Made by a program: the position numbers and the translations under genes
The notes under the pieces: generated by a model
Told to the model about the DNA's origin: nothing
What the model saw: only the letters and a program-made list of their open reading frames with translations
Database searches by the model: none
Origin: Bacillota bacterium
GTDB taxonomy: Bacteria; Bacillota; Clostridia; Oscillospirales; Ruminococcaceae
Direction of reading: 5' to 3'
DNA: 64,000 nt
NCBI GenBank assembly: GCA_023415575.1
Contig: JAEZKF010000028.1
Span: 1-64,000, forward strand
In this document: positions 50,765 to 59,136 of the stretch, piece after piece
How positions within the stretch are numbered: position 1 is the first letter of the stretch
How the letters are laid out: each line of letters begins with the position of its first letter

Positions 50765-52810
50765 GTGGGAAAACGATACACAAAGCGGCTGCTTATTAGC
50801 GTCACAATCCTTGTTTCGCTCTCGATTCTGCTGACCGGGTGCTTTGGTCAGTTTATGGGGGCTCTCATAAACGAGCTTGCAGACCGTATAGGCGAAAAAG
50901 AAACTGTAAGCACCGACCTATCCGACGATTTTTATCAGGCCATCAACGGAGAATGGATAAACAATGCGGTTATCGGCAGTGGTGTGCCGTCCATCAACAG
51001 CTTCAGCGAGGTGTCGATGCAGACCACCACCGACCTTTTGTCTATCCTCATGGAGCTGGGTGATAAGGCTGAGGCGTACCCCAAAGGCAGCGACCAGCGG
51101 CTGCTCGCCGATTTTTACAACAGTGCCATGGACTACACCAGCAGGGATAAGGATGGGCTTGCCCCGATTATGCCGTTTATCAATGCTATCACCTCGGCTA
51201 AAAACCTTTCTGAGCTTACCGATGCGCTGATTATGATGGACAATGCGGGAATCGGCAGTCTGGTTACCTGGAATGTCAGTGCAGACCTTTATGACAGTAC
51301 CACAAACGTCCTCTACATCTCGGTTGCCTATATAGGGCTCCCGCAAAAGGAGTACTACCACGACACCGATTCACAAACAGTTCTGGTGCGAACTGCTTAT
51401 ATCAAGTATCTCAAAAAACTGTTTTCGCAACTGCCTGAGTATAAAAACGTCGCGGCTGATGCGGCACAGAACGTGCTGGATTTTGAAACCGAATTGACCG
51501 AATCGTTTTGGAGCGCCGAAGAATGGAGCGAAATTCCAAACGTCTACAATCCCATGACGCTTGACCAGATTGCTGCTGCGATGGGTTCGTTCGACGCACG
51601 GCATTTCTATAAAAATACAGGCATTTCCGCTGCCCAAAGCTATATCGTTTACTGCCCGCAGTATCTAAATAAGGTCGGGGAAATGTATACCGAAAGTAAC
51701 CTTGAGCGTCTAAAGCAGTATGCGGTTGCTATGGTGCTCACACAGTCGAGCAACTATCTCACAAGCGAGCTTGAAACGATACATACCGAGTTTGACAACG
51801 CAGTCAACGGCTCTACCGGCAGTATGCTGGATATTGAGCAGGCATATAACACCGTAAACAACTATATGGGGGAACTGCTCAGCCGCATATACGCCGAGCA
51901 GTTGTTCGGCGAGGAGTCAAAGGCTGAGGTAGAAGAGATAGCACGGCTTATCATCGACACCTACGAGCAGCGCATCCGCGCCCTTGATTGGATGAGCGAG
52001 CCGACCAAGGAAAAGGCCATCAAAAAGCTTGAAACCATGGTGATTAAAATCGGCTACCCTGATAAATGGCACGATTACTCGGATGTCGACATCCGTTCCT
52101 ACGCCGATGGGGGCAGCCTCTTTGGCAATATTATGAGCCTGTATTCCAAGCTATGCGAAGAGTCAATCCAAAAGATCGGCAAGCCCGTAGACCGTTCAGA
52201 GTGGCAGATGTACGCCCACACCACAAACGCATATTATTCCCCAACTAACAACGAGATTGTGTTTCCGGCGGGTATGCTGCAGCCGCCCTTCTATGATGCG
52301 GATTCGCCCTTTGAGGAGAACTTAGGCGGTATCGGTTCGATTATCGCGCATGAGGTTTCCCATGCGTTTGATGATACTGGTGCGAGGTTTGATGAAAACG
52401 GCAACTATACCGACTGGTGGACTGAGGCCGACCTTATCGCCTATCAGGATAGAACCCAACAGTTGGTTGAACAGTTTGATGAGATCGAGGTCACCCGGGG
52501 TGAATACATAAACGGAAAGCTTACTCTTGGCGAAAACATCGCAGACTTAGGCGGGGTGTCCTGTGTGGTGCAGATTGTGAAGGAACGCGGCGGCGACTTG
52601 GACGCCCTGTTCCGTGCTTATGCGCGCGCTTGGCGGTCTAAATCAACGCCCGAGTATATTTCCTACCTGTTAAAAGTCGACTCCCATTCACCTGATAAGT
52701 ACCGCGTCAACCAGATACTCAAAAACATCGACGAGTTCTATGAGGTATACAACATCAGTGAAAACGACGGAATGTATCTGCCCCCGGAGGAGCGGGTACG
52801 CATCTGGTAG
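50765..52810 (+). CDS. M13 (neprilysin/PepO-like) metalloendopeptidase, lipoprotein
   Basis: This 681-residue zinc peptidase cuts oligopeptides. HEVSH at 529-533 (zinc ligands His529 and His533, catalytic Glu530) and ENIAD with Glu590 are the M13 zinc site. AYYSPTNNEIVFPAGMLQPPF is the characteristic run before it. The N-terminus has a signal and lipobox (LLTGC), so it should sit on the outer membrane face, unlike cytosolic lactobacillal PepO. The GTG at 50765 lies eight bases after AAGGGGG. A substrate-feeding role is inferred. Confidence 0.9.
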   Translation: MGKRYTKRLLISVTILVSLSILLTGCFGQFMGALINELADRIGEKETVSTDLSDDFYQAINGEWINNAVIGSGVPSINSFSEVSMQTTTDLLSILMELGDKAEAYPKGSDQRLLADFYNSAMDYTSRDKDGLAPIMPFINAITSAKNLSELTDALIMMDNAGIGSLVTWNVSADLYDSTTNVLYISVAYIGLPQKEYYHDTDSQTVLVRTAYIKYLKKLFSQLPEYKNVAADAAQNVLDFETELTESFWSAEEWSEIPNVYNPMTLDQIAAAMGSFDARHFYKNTGISAAQSYIVYCPQYLNKVGEMYTESNLERLKQYAVAMVLTQSSNYLTSELETIHTEFDNAVNGSTGSMLDIEQAYNTVNNYMGELLSRIYAEQLFGEESKAEVEEIARLIIDTYEQRIRALDWMSEPTKEKAIKKLETMVIKIGYPDKWHDYSDVDIRSYADGGSLFGNIMSLYSKLCEESIQKIGKPVDRSEWQMYAHTTNAYYSPTNNEIVFPAGMLQPPFYDADSPFEENLGGIGSIIAHEVSHAFDDTGARFDENGNYTDWWTEADLIAYQDRTQQLVEQFDEIEVTRGEYINGKLTLGENIADLGGVSCVVQIVKERGGDLDALFRAYARAWRSKSTPEYISYLLKVDSHSPDKYRVNQILKNIDEFYEVYNISENDGMYLPPEERVRIW

Positions 52811-52826
52811 ACAGCTATAACAAACG

Positions 52827-52854
52827 TCCACCCGCCGATAGCAAGGCGGGTGGA
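52827..52854 (+). terminator. Hairpin after the M13 peptidase gene
   Basis: A 10-bp perfect stem TCCACCCGCC/GGCGGGTGGA starts 16 bases after the stop. No T tract follows. Confidence 0.6.
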
Positions 52855-52925
52855 TAGCATAAATAAAAGTATCTGCAAGCCATATTCTGCATGAAATTTT
52901 TACGGCAAAATTCCAGTGTTTTGGT

Positions 52926-52954
52926 TTGACAAATTAAGCATGAATTGATATAAT
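52926..52954 (+). promoter_or_regulatory. tRNA-Gly promoter
   Basis: Perfect TTGACA at 52926-52931 and perfect TATAAT at 52949-52954 are separated by 17 bases. They lie 17 bases upstream of the tRNA. Confidence 0.9.
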
Positions 52955-52971
52955 ATCAATGCACAAAACAC

Positions 52972-53047
52972 GCGGGTTTAGCTCATCTGGTAGAGCGCCA
53001 CCTTGCCAAGGTGGAGGTAGCGAGTTCGAGCCTCGTAACCCGCTCCA
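52972..53047 (+). tRNA. tRNA-Gly (anticodon GCC)
   Basis: The 76-base sequence folds as a cloverleaf: acceptor GCGGGTT/AACCCGC, D-arm with GCTC and GAGC, anticodon stem CCACC/GGTGG with loop TTGCCAA (GCC at 53005-53007), T-arm with GTTCGAGCC, discriminator T and an encoded CCA. It reads GGC and GGU glycine codons. Confidence 0.97.
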
Positions 53048-53055
53048 CATATGTC

Positions 53056-53076
53056 TCGGTCAACGACCGATTTTTA
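53056..53076 (+). terminator. Terminator after tRNA-Gly
   Basis: TCGGTC at 53056-53061 pairs with GACCGA at 53065-53070, followed by TTTTT. Confidence 0.75.
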
Positions 53077-53178
53077 GAAAGCGCTTGGTTATCAAGGGCT
53101 TTTTTCTTTTATATCCGGTCAGAATACTGTTTTCTCAAAGCTATAAAACTACTAAATTATTGAGGGCGGTGTATGTAA

Positions 53179-53943
53179 ATGAGCAAGAGATACGCAGTGG
53201 TTACCGGCGGTGCCAACGGCATTGGTCGCTGCATTGTGGATAATATGATTAAAGAGGGCATAACGGTCGCCGTAATTGATACCGATGCATCCCAAGGCGA
53301 GCTGCTAAGCAGTAAATACGGGGATAATGTCTTTTTCTTTTCCGGTGACATTGCAAATCACGAAACACTGGATGCTTTTGTTAAGGCTGTTGTCCAAAGG
53401 TTTCAAAAGGTAGATATCCTAGTCAACAACGCCTGTCTATCCCGCGGGGGCCTAAATAACTGCAGCTACGAGGATTTCAACTATGTCCTCCGTGTGGGGG
53501 TATCGGCCCCGTTTTACCTTACCCAACAGCTGATGCCCTACTTCTCGCAGGGAGCTTCTGTTGTCAATATCTCCTCCACCCGGGCCTTTATGTCACAGGC
53601 GAATACCGAAAGCTATACTGCTGCAAAAGGAGGCATCTCAGCCCTGACTCACGCCATGAGTATAACGCTGGCAGGAAAGGCGCGGGTAAACTCCATCTCT
53701 CCCGGATGGATTGATACCGGAGCCTATCAGCACGAGGAAAACTACATCCCTAATGTGACACAAGCGGATGCCGTCCAGCATCCTGCCGGCCGAATCGGTA
53801 CACCCGAGGATATTGCCCAAATGGTGCTGTATCTGTGCTCCGACAAAGCAAGCTTCATCACCGGAGAGAACATCACCATTGACGGCGGAATGACCAAGCT
53901 GATGATCTACCATAACGATTTTGGTTGGATTTATCAACCATAA
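53179..53943 (+). CDS. Short-chain dehydrogenase/reductase
   Basis: This 254-residue NAD(P)-dependent oxidoreductase has the SDR glycine motif TGGANGIG (9-16), the NNA motif (VDILVNNACLS), and the Ser-Tyr-Lys triad in ISSTRAF and YTAAKGG. The PGWIDTG loop follows the active site. Family members act on sugars, polyols, steroids and acyl chains; glucose-dehydrogenase-like and 3-oxoacyl-reductase-like forms look alike, so the substrate is open. It has its own terminator. Confidence 0.85.
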   Translation: MSKRYAVVTGGANGIGRCIVDNMIKEGITVAVIDTDASQGELLSSKYGDNVFFFSGDIANHETLDAFVKAVVQRFQKVDILVNNACLSRGGLNNCSYEDFNYVLRVGVSAPFYLTQQLMPYFSQGASVVNISSTRAFMSQANTESYTAAKGGISALTHAMSITLAGKARVNSISPGWIDTGAYQHEENYIPNVTQADAVQHPAGRIGTPEDIAQMVLYLCSDKASFITGENITIDGGMTKLMIYHNDFGWIYQP

Positions 53944-53956
53944 ATGATAATACAGT

Positions 53957-53990
53957 GCCCCTGCTGCGAGATAGCGGCAGGGGCGTTTTT
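53957..53990 (+). terminator. Terminator after the SDR gene
   Basis: An 8-bp GCCCCTGC/GCAGGGGC stem with extra inner pairs is followed by GTTTTTAT. Confidence 0.85.
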
Positions 53991-54065
53991 ATAAGTATGC
54001 AACTGCAAAAGACAAGCAGGGGTATCGATGGAAAAGAAACTGTGATTCATTGCAAAACGAAGGGT

Positions 54066-54093
54066 TTGCATAAATGAAATAATACAGTATAAT
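54066..54093 (+). promoter_or_regulatory. Probable promoter of the AT-rich propeller-like genes
   Basis: TTGCAT at 54066-54071 and TATAAT at 54088-54093 are 16 bases apart, in an AT-rich gap upstream of 54169. Confidence 0.4.
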
Positions 54094-54168
54094 GGAATAA
54101 ATATACTATGATAACTCAATATGGAACAATTACTTAATAATGTATATAAGACGCCGATATAACGAACG

Positions 54169-54786
54169 ATGCCCCACACTGGCAAATACTATATTGAACC
54201 GAAAGGTCTCCTTACCTTTTACAACATAAATAATAAGCAAGAGCTAAAATCTCTTGCACTTGAATTATCAGTTGCTAGTACAAATGCTGCGCAGCCAATC
54301 ACTATACATTGGGGCGATAATGAAAATCTGTATCTTGCTTACTGCGAGCTCATGCCTGGTTCAGAGATTCTTGATATATATTCGCATTGCCTATCTCGAT
54401 ATAACATACACACGAAAGAACTGGAAACGATTTTTAAAAGCCAGTATTTTGATTATAGCTACTTGTATTCCGTGGTACCTGGACGACCACTTGCCTTAAA
54501 TTCTAGATGGGCAGTTTGGACAGATGGATTATTAGATAAAATACAAGTATATGATATCAATAAAAGAGAATGGGTTTTTTCTCTCGACGATTATTGGTTT
54601 CATAGTCTAAATGATAACGATTTACTAGTTTGTGGGAAAACGTATACGAGTATTGAGGGATACAGCAGAAAAGAATTCTACATATATGATTTACTTGGAA
54701 ACAGCGTGTACACCATCAAAGAAGATTTGCCGGAAGGTTATGACACGAGGTTGCCGCTTGAAATTGACCGCGAAAAGCTATCATGA
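54169..54786 (+). CDS. Hypothetical protein related to the downstream lipoprotein, without signal peptide
   Basis: This 205-residue protein shares the pattern LNSRWAVWTDG...IQVYDINKREWVFS with the next gene's LNDRWAVFQDD...VYILDLHKMQWLFY, so the two are paralogues with beta-propeller-like repeats. It lacks any signal sequence or lipobox, and the coding DNA is more AT-rich than most of the window. It may be a 5'-truncated copy. The start ATG has no clear ribosome site. Confidence 0.5.
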   Translation: MPHTGKYYIEPKGLLTFYNINNKQELKSLALELSVASTNAAQPITIHWGDNENLYLAYCELMPGSEILDIYSHCLSRYNIHTKELETIFKSQYFDYSYLYSVVPGRPLALNSRWAVWTDGLLDKIQVYDINKREWVFSLDDYWFHSLNDNDLLVCGKTYTSIEGYSRKEFYIYDLLGNSVYTIKEDLPEGYDTRLPLEIDREKLS

Positions 54787-54845
54787 AAGGACATACAACG
54801 CGGGGCCAGCTTTGCATCGACTCACGTTGTGATGAGGGTGATATT

Positions 54846-56129
54846 ATGAGAAAAGGATTACTTCTTTTAGCAGCATGCTTAATTCTCTGTGCCTGTGCGC
54901 AGACGACACAACCGCATAATGATAACTCATCTGATTTTCCCATGGATACTGTCGTATCAGGTAGTACTCTTGAACATTCATCCATAGCACCGGAATCATT
55001 TCAGCCTTCGAGCAGTACAAGCCCAAAGCAAATGAGACTAACTATCCCTGAGTTTAGCGGACAGGAAATCATGTTGACAAGTGATAACTTTGTGCTAAAT
55101 AAAGACGCGCAGATTTATAATGACTTTCTTAAGCGTACTAGCTTAGAATTCAATCAGCAAATAGTTGAATTCACGGTAAGTCCAAACGGCAAGAATTATG
55201 CTTATTACTTATTTACGTGTGCAGTAGACGAAAAGACAGGGAAACCCTACTTTTGGAGTGGGTATTATCAAGATGAATATCCGCCCTTCCCGCAAGTTGA
55301 TTTAGTAGCTTGTATTGATGGAATAGAAACGATACTATATAGCAAAAAAGATGTGCCGAAGAAAGAAACATTTAGACACGGTATAGACTGGGTAAACGAT
55401 CAAACGATTCTTGAAGATTACTACATTTTCTATAATCTTACTACCCTAGAGAAAATAGAAATCAATACACCTGCAGGATATAACAATACAGAAAACCGTA
55501 CTAATAAGAAAATATTCTTCGTAGACACAGACTCTGTGGCGAAAGAAAGAGATGGATTGGTTCCATATGCCTTAAGAAACGGCAATCAAATATATATCTG
55601 TATTTATGATATAAACCAAAAAACTTGGACATATGAAGCAGAACCCATTATTACGAACAGATTAAGCGATTTCAGTAAATGTATTGTAAGTTGGTCAGAA
55701 AACGGCAACCTTTTGATTGTGTACAGAGACCAACCAAACCTAAATGAAAATAAATATTATGTCATTATAGCAGAAATTGACTTGAAAAATAAAACCACAA
55801 AAACGATTTTTACGTCAGAGGGCTATTTTTATATGATGCTTGAACCTGTTTTTTTAAATGATAGATGGGCAGTGTTTCAAGACGATGAATATGTCTATAT
55901 ATTGGATCTTCACAAAATGCAATGGTTGTTTTATACAAAAGGATATTTTCGCCCGAGACTTTATAGGGGAGACCTCAATAAGATAGCTGTTTCGGATGTT
56001 GAATTTACTGATGATGGCTGGGTAGTAGACCGTTATGTGTATGATTTAGAGGAGAACGTAAGATTCTGCCTTATGTTTGAAGAATCAAAAATGGTTGATG
56101 ACTCCGACTATGAGATTGTCCTGGATTAA
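54846..56129 (+). CDS. Hypothetical propeller-like lipoprotein
   Basis: This 427-residue protein has a signal peptide with lipobox (LILCAC), a Ser/Thr-rich linker, and a long region of short beta-rich repeats (for example GNQIYICIYDINQKTWTYEA and LNDRWAVFQDD). These look like a WD40/TolB-type propeller on the outer membrane face. The coding DNA is AT-rich compared with its neighbours, hinting at separate acquisition. The ATG 54846 follows GAGGGTGAT. It is paralogous to the gene before it; ligand unknown. Confidence 0.6.
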   Translation: MRKGLLLLAACLILCACAQTTQPHNDNSSDFPMDTVVSGSTLEHSSIAPESFQPSSSTSPKQMRLTIPEFSGQEIMLTSDNFVLNKDAQIYNDFLKRTSLEFNQQIVEFTVSPNGKNYAYYLFTCAVDEKTGKPYFWSGYYQDEYPPFPQVDLVACIDGIETILYSKKDVPKKETFRHGIDWVNDQTILEDYYIFYNLTTLEKIEINTPAGYNNTENRTNKKIFFVDTDSVAKERDGLVPYALRNGNQIYICIYDINQKTWTYEAEPIITNRLSDFSKCIVSWSENGNLLIVYRDQPNLNENKYYVIIAEIDLKNKTTKTIFTSEGYFYMMLEPVFLNDRWAVFQDDEYVYILDLHKMQWLFYTKGYFRPRLYRGDLNKIAVSDVEFTDDGWVVDRYVYDLEENVRFCLMFEESKMVDDSDYEIVLD

Positions 56130-56158
56130 TGCGGCCCATCCCGATATTTCAATCCGGC

Positions 56159-56187
56159 TTGAAAATATATACTACTTATGAGATAAT
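56159..56187 (+). promoter_or_regulatory. Promoter of the AIM24-like gene
   Basis: TTGAAA at 56159-56164 and GATAAT at 56182-56187 are 17 bases apart, 42 bases upstream of the ATG. Confidence 0.5.
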
Positions 56188-56228
56188 ATCAATGCAAAAG
56201 ACCCACTATTAGGAAATGAGGGTGTTAA

Positions 56229-56912
56229 ATGACTTACGAAATCTTTGGTGGCAACCTTCCTGCTGTTACGATTCGACTGCGGCAGGGGGAGAGTATCTAC
56301 ACCGAATCGGGCGGCATGTCGTGGATGACAAGCGAAATATCCATGGAAACCAATATGAAGGGTGGCCTCATGAAGGGGCTCGGCAGGATGCTGGCAGGGG
56401 AATCGCTGTTTATGGCGACCTACACCGCAACTGCTCCCAATCAGGAGATTACCATTGCTTCCTCTTTCCCCGGCGAGATTCTCTGCCTTGAGGTGGCCCC
56501 GGGCAAGGAGTACATATGTCAGAAAAGCGCATTTTTGTGTGCGCAGCCGCAGGTCGACCGCTCCAATGAGGTCACACGAAGTGTTGCAAGCGGATTATTC
56601 GGCGGCGAGGGCTTTATTATGCAGCGCTTAAGAGGCAACGGCCTCGCCTTCTTAGAGATTGACGGCTCCCTGCGCAAGGTAACGCTTGCCCCGGGTGAAA
56701 GGCTCAAGGTAGATACCGGCAATGTTGCGGCCTTTGAGGCGACAATGGGCTACTCGGTCGAGACTGTTAAGGGATTTAAGAACGTCCTGTTCGGCGGAGA
56801 AGGCCTGTTCTTAACCGTACTGCAAGGCCCCGGTACCGCCTACCTGCAGACCATGACAATGCCCGGCTTTGTAAGCAGGATTGTGCCCTATATTCCCAAG
56901 AGCAGCAACTAA
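56229..56912 (+). CDS. TIGR00266/AIM24 family protein
   Basis: This 227-residue protein is built of beta strands with the hallmark repeats of the AIM24/TIGR00266 family: LRQGESIYTESGGMSWM near the start, GESLFMATYTA, GGEGFIMQRLRG, and GGEGLFLTVLQGPGTAYLQT near the end. The fold is a double-stranded beta-helix-like trimer. Mitochondrial AIM24 relatives affect cristae, but the bacterial role is unknown. It is followed by a very strong terminator. Confidence 0.85.
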   Translation: MTYEIFGGNLPAVTIRLRQGESIYTESGGMSWMTSEISMETNMKGGLMKGLGRMLAGESLFMATYTATAPNQEITIASSFPGEILCLEVAPGKEYICQKSAFLCAQPQVDRSNEVTRSVASGLFGGEGFIMQRLRGNGLAFLEIDGSLRKVTLAPGERLKVDTGNVAAFEATMGYSVETVKGFKNVLFGGEGLFLTVLQGPGTAYLQTMTMPGFVSRIVPYIPKSSN

Positions 56913-56966
56913 CACCCGATTTATTGATGAAAGAATTTACCGAGTGCAAATTACACCGGCATATGT

Positions 56967-56999
56967 TAGGCGGCAGAGCATGCTCTGCCGCCTATTTTT
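56967..56999 (+). terminator. Strong terminator after the AIM24-like gene
   Basis: A perfect 28-bp palindrome at 56967-56994 (TAGGCGGCAGAGCA and its complement) with no loop bases is followed by TTTTTG. Confidence 0.85.
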
Positions 57000-57032
57000 G
57001 CGCCTGCATTATGGTAAGAATACATTCTGATT

Positions 57033-57061
57033 TTGCCACCAGTAAGAAAATGTGATATAAT
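57033..57061 (+). promoter_or_regulatory. Promoter of the LytTR regulator gene
   Basis: TTGCCA at 57033-57038 and a perfect TATAAT at 57056-57061 are separated by 17 bases. Confidence 0.65.
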
Positions 57062-57165
57062 AACCATGGTCATAAAAATAAACCGGAAATCATCTCGACT
57101 ATTTTGACGCAATACACAAGCACCATAGATAAATGACATCGGGTATTAGGCAGGTGAGAACAGGT

Positions 57166-57906
57166 ATGTTTCATGTGCTGTGCTGTGACTGCAACGCGCA
57201 GCATCTAACCGAGCTGGTAAGCCAACTAACGGCGCTGCCATGCGCAGATGAGCTTACCATCAGCACGGTGACCAACCCAACAGAACTGGAAAGCGCAGTA
57301 AATGAACAGACCGACGCTTTAGTCTGCGATGTGCTGCTTGGCAAATACAGCGGTATTCACCTTGTAAAAGGCATAAAAAGCCGATTTCCTCATATCGCCA
57401 TCATCTTTGCTTCAAATTTTCTCGGCTATTGTGAGGATATCTATGCGGTTGAGCATATCGCGTTTATTCGCAAGCCTGTTACCGCTGAAAAGCTTGAAAT
57501 GCCGATTGCTAAAGCCATGGAGCAAAAGAGGTGCACGAGAGGAAAGTATGTTCTGGTTAAAACCAAAAGTATAACCGTTACGGTACCGCTTAACGCAATT
57601 CTATACGTCGAAACCGTAGGCAGGCAGGTTAATGTAGTAACCAACGATAGCTTTTATCCTATCCCGCATCGGATTGAAGGGATTCTTACGTATCTGGATA
57701 ACCGCTTTGCTCAGTATGCCGACGGATGCTATGTCAATATGGACAAGATAAGTGCCCTGCAAAAGGCATCGATAACCCTGTTTGACGGCACCGTTCTGCC
57801 GTTGGAAGGCTGCTGGTACACAGCTATCAGAAGGGCTTATATCAGTTATTTGAATGAGCGGGAAGCATCATCTGCAAGGGTTAAGGTATTGCAGCTTGAA
57901 GCGTGA
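57166..57906 (+). CDS. LytTR-type response regulator
   Basis: This 246-residue protein joins a receiver domain (phosphoacceptor Asp in ALVCDVLLGKYSG, Lys in IRKPVT) to a C-terminal LytTR DNA-binding domain (VLVKTKSITVTVPLNAILYVE through GCYVNMDKI). The N-terminal acidic pair is reduced to a single Asp (CCDCN). Such regulators often control toxins, bacteriocins or competence under a peptide-sensing kinase, but none is adjacent. ATG 57166 is preferred over an upstream frame opening at 57133. Confidence 0.8.
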   Translation: MFHVLCCDCNAQHLTELVSQLTALPCADELTISTVTNPTELESAVNEQTDALVCDVLLGKYSGIHLVKGIKSRFPHIAIIFASNFLGYCEDIYAVEHIAFIRKPVTAEKLEMPIAKAMEQKRCTRGKYVLVKTKSITVTVPLNAILYVETVGRQVNVVTNDSFYPIPHRIEGILTYLDNRFAQYADGCYVNMDKISALQKASITLFDGTVLPLEGCWYTAIRRAYISYLNEREASSARVKVLQLEA

Positions 57907-57937
57907 GCACGGTGCTCTTGCGATTTTTCCCAAAAGA

Positions 57938-57980
57938 AAACCGGCTATCCCGCATGTCACGGGATAAGCCGGTTTATTAT
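57938..57980. terminator. Terminator between the LytTR regulator and the esterase gene
   Basis: Stem 57938-57952 with 57960-57975 (AAACCGGCTATCCCG with one bulge) lies between converging genes, with A/T stretches on both sides. Confidence 0.75.
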
Positions 57981-57985
57981 GATGA

Positions 57986-58954
57986 TTACAGCTCGTTTGC
58001 AAAGATGGAGAAGATGATATCGCCCGATTTCGGCAGGTATTCATGCCCGTGATCCGGGTAGATAAGCATCTGCTTCTCGCAGTCAAGGTTATTATAGATG
58101 GCAAACTGTGTTGAGGGCGGGCAGATTACATCGGAAAGAGCAGTCAGCATCACGACTTTAGATTGGATGCGGCTTGCATGGTTGTGCAGGTCGATGTAAC
58201 CGAGCTTGCGGAACACCTCATCCTCCGTTTCATGCAGCGGGTCACGGAATCTAAAGTAGCTTTTTATCTCAGCATAAGCGCTGTGCTCGATATCAAGTGA
58301 CTCCCACATTCTGCGGTAGTCGGTCAGGAAGGGGAAGCCGGCACAGGCAATCTTAATGCGCGGCTCGAGACTTGCACACGCAAGGGTAAGAGCTCCACCC
58401 TGCGAGGAACCGGTAGCACCGACGCGTTTCGCATCTACATAGGGCAGCCCCATTACGATGCGAGCAAGATGAGCAGTATCCAAGAACGCGTTGCGGTAAT
58501 ACAGCTTGTGCGGGTCCGGGTCTTCCAAGCCCTTGATGATATGCCCTTCCAGCGAGGCGCCTTTTACCGGCACCGTATCATCAGAAAGTCCACCCTGACC
58601 GCGGGTATCAAGTGCTGCCACTACATAGCCAAACTTTGCGTAGGTCACCTTGTCAAGCCAGTCGCCGCTGTCAACATGGTAGCCGTGGAACATCAAAACA
58701 GCAGGGCAGGGGGTATCCGTTTTTGCGGGCTTTACTAACTTTGCATGTAGCCTTGCCCCGCCCACGCCGGTAAAATACATATGATAGCATTCCACGCCCT
58801 CAGCCTTAAAGTTTGCAGGCTCAAGCGTATATTCCAGACTTTGCTTATCAAGCTCTGAAAGAGCATAAGCCCAGTATTCGGCAAAGTCCTTCGGCTTTTC
58901 GTTTGTTCCTTTGTACTTCTTTAGTTCTTTAAGAGGCATATCAACGATGGGCAT
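57986..58954 (-). CDS. Acetyl xylan esterase / cephalosporin-C deacetylase family (AXE1)
   Basis: This 322-residue alpha/beta hydrolase of the CE7 family removes acetyl groups from xylo-oligosaccharides or similar sugars. The nucleophile is Ser184 in GSSQGG, the Asp is in ALSDVICPP, and the His is in GHEY near the C-terminus. DTRGQGG is the family-typical oxyanion region. Family enzymes are cytosolic hexamers, and no signal peptide is present here. ATG 58954 follows GGAGATG. Confidence 0.9.
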   Translation of the reverse strand: MPIVDMPLKELKKYKGTNEKPKDFAEYWAYALSELDKQSLEYTLEPANFKAEGVECYHMYFTGVGGARLHAKLVKPAKTDTPCPAVLMFHGYHVDSGDWLDKVTYAKFGYVVAALDTRGQGGLSDDTVPVKGASLEGHIIKGLEDPDPHKLYYRNAFLDTAHLARIVMGLPYVDAKRVGATGSSQGGALTLACASLEPRIKIACAGFPFLTDYRRMWESLDIEHSAYAEIKSYFRFRDPLHETEDEVFRKLGYIDLHNHASRIQSKVVMLTALSDVICPPSTQFAIYNNLDCEKQMLIYPDHGHEYLPKSGDIIFSIFANEL

Positions 58955-59136
58955 AGTAACATCTCCGTTTCTTTTATATTTCCTGCAGTTATTGGGCAAA
59001 TGGCTAGCACTATTTGTGTAGTGCAAAAAGTAAATTTGACTTGAATTGACTCTATATAGTAAATTATTATAAACGATATCAATAGTAATTACAACAAACA
59101 GCAGTCAATTTGGGTGTGATAAAAGGAGAGGTTTTC

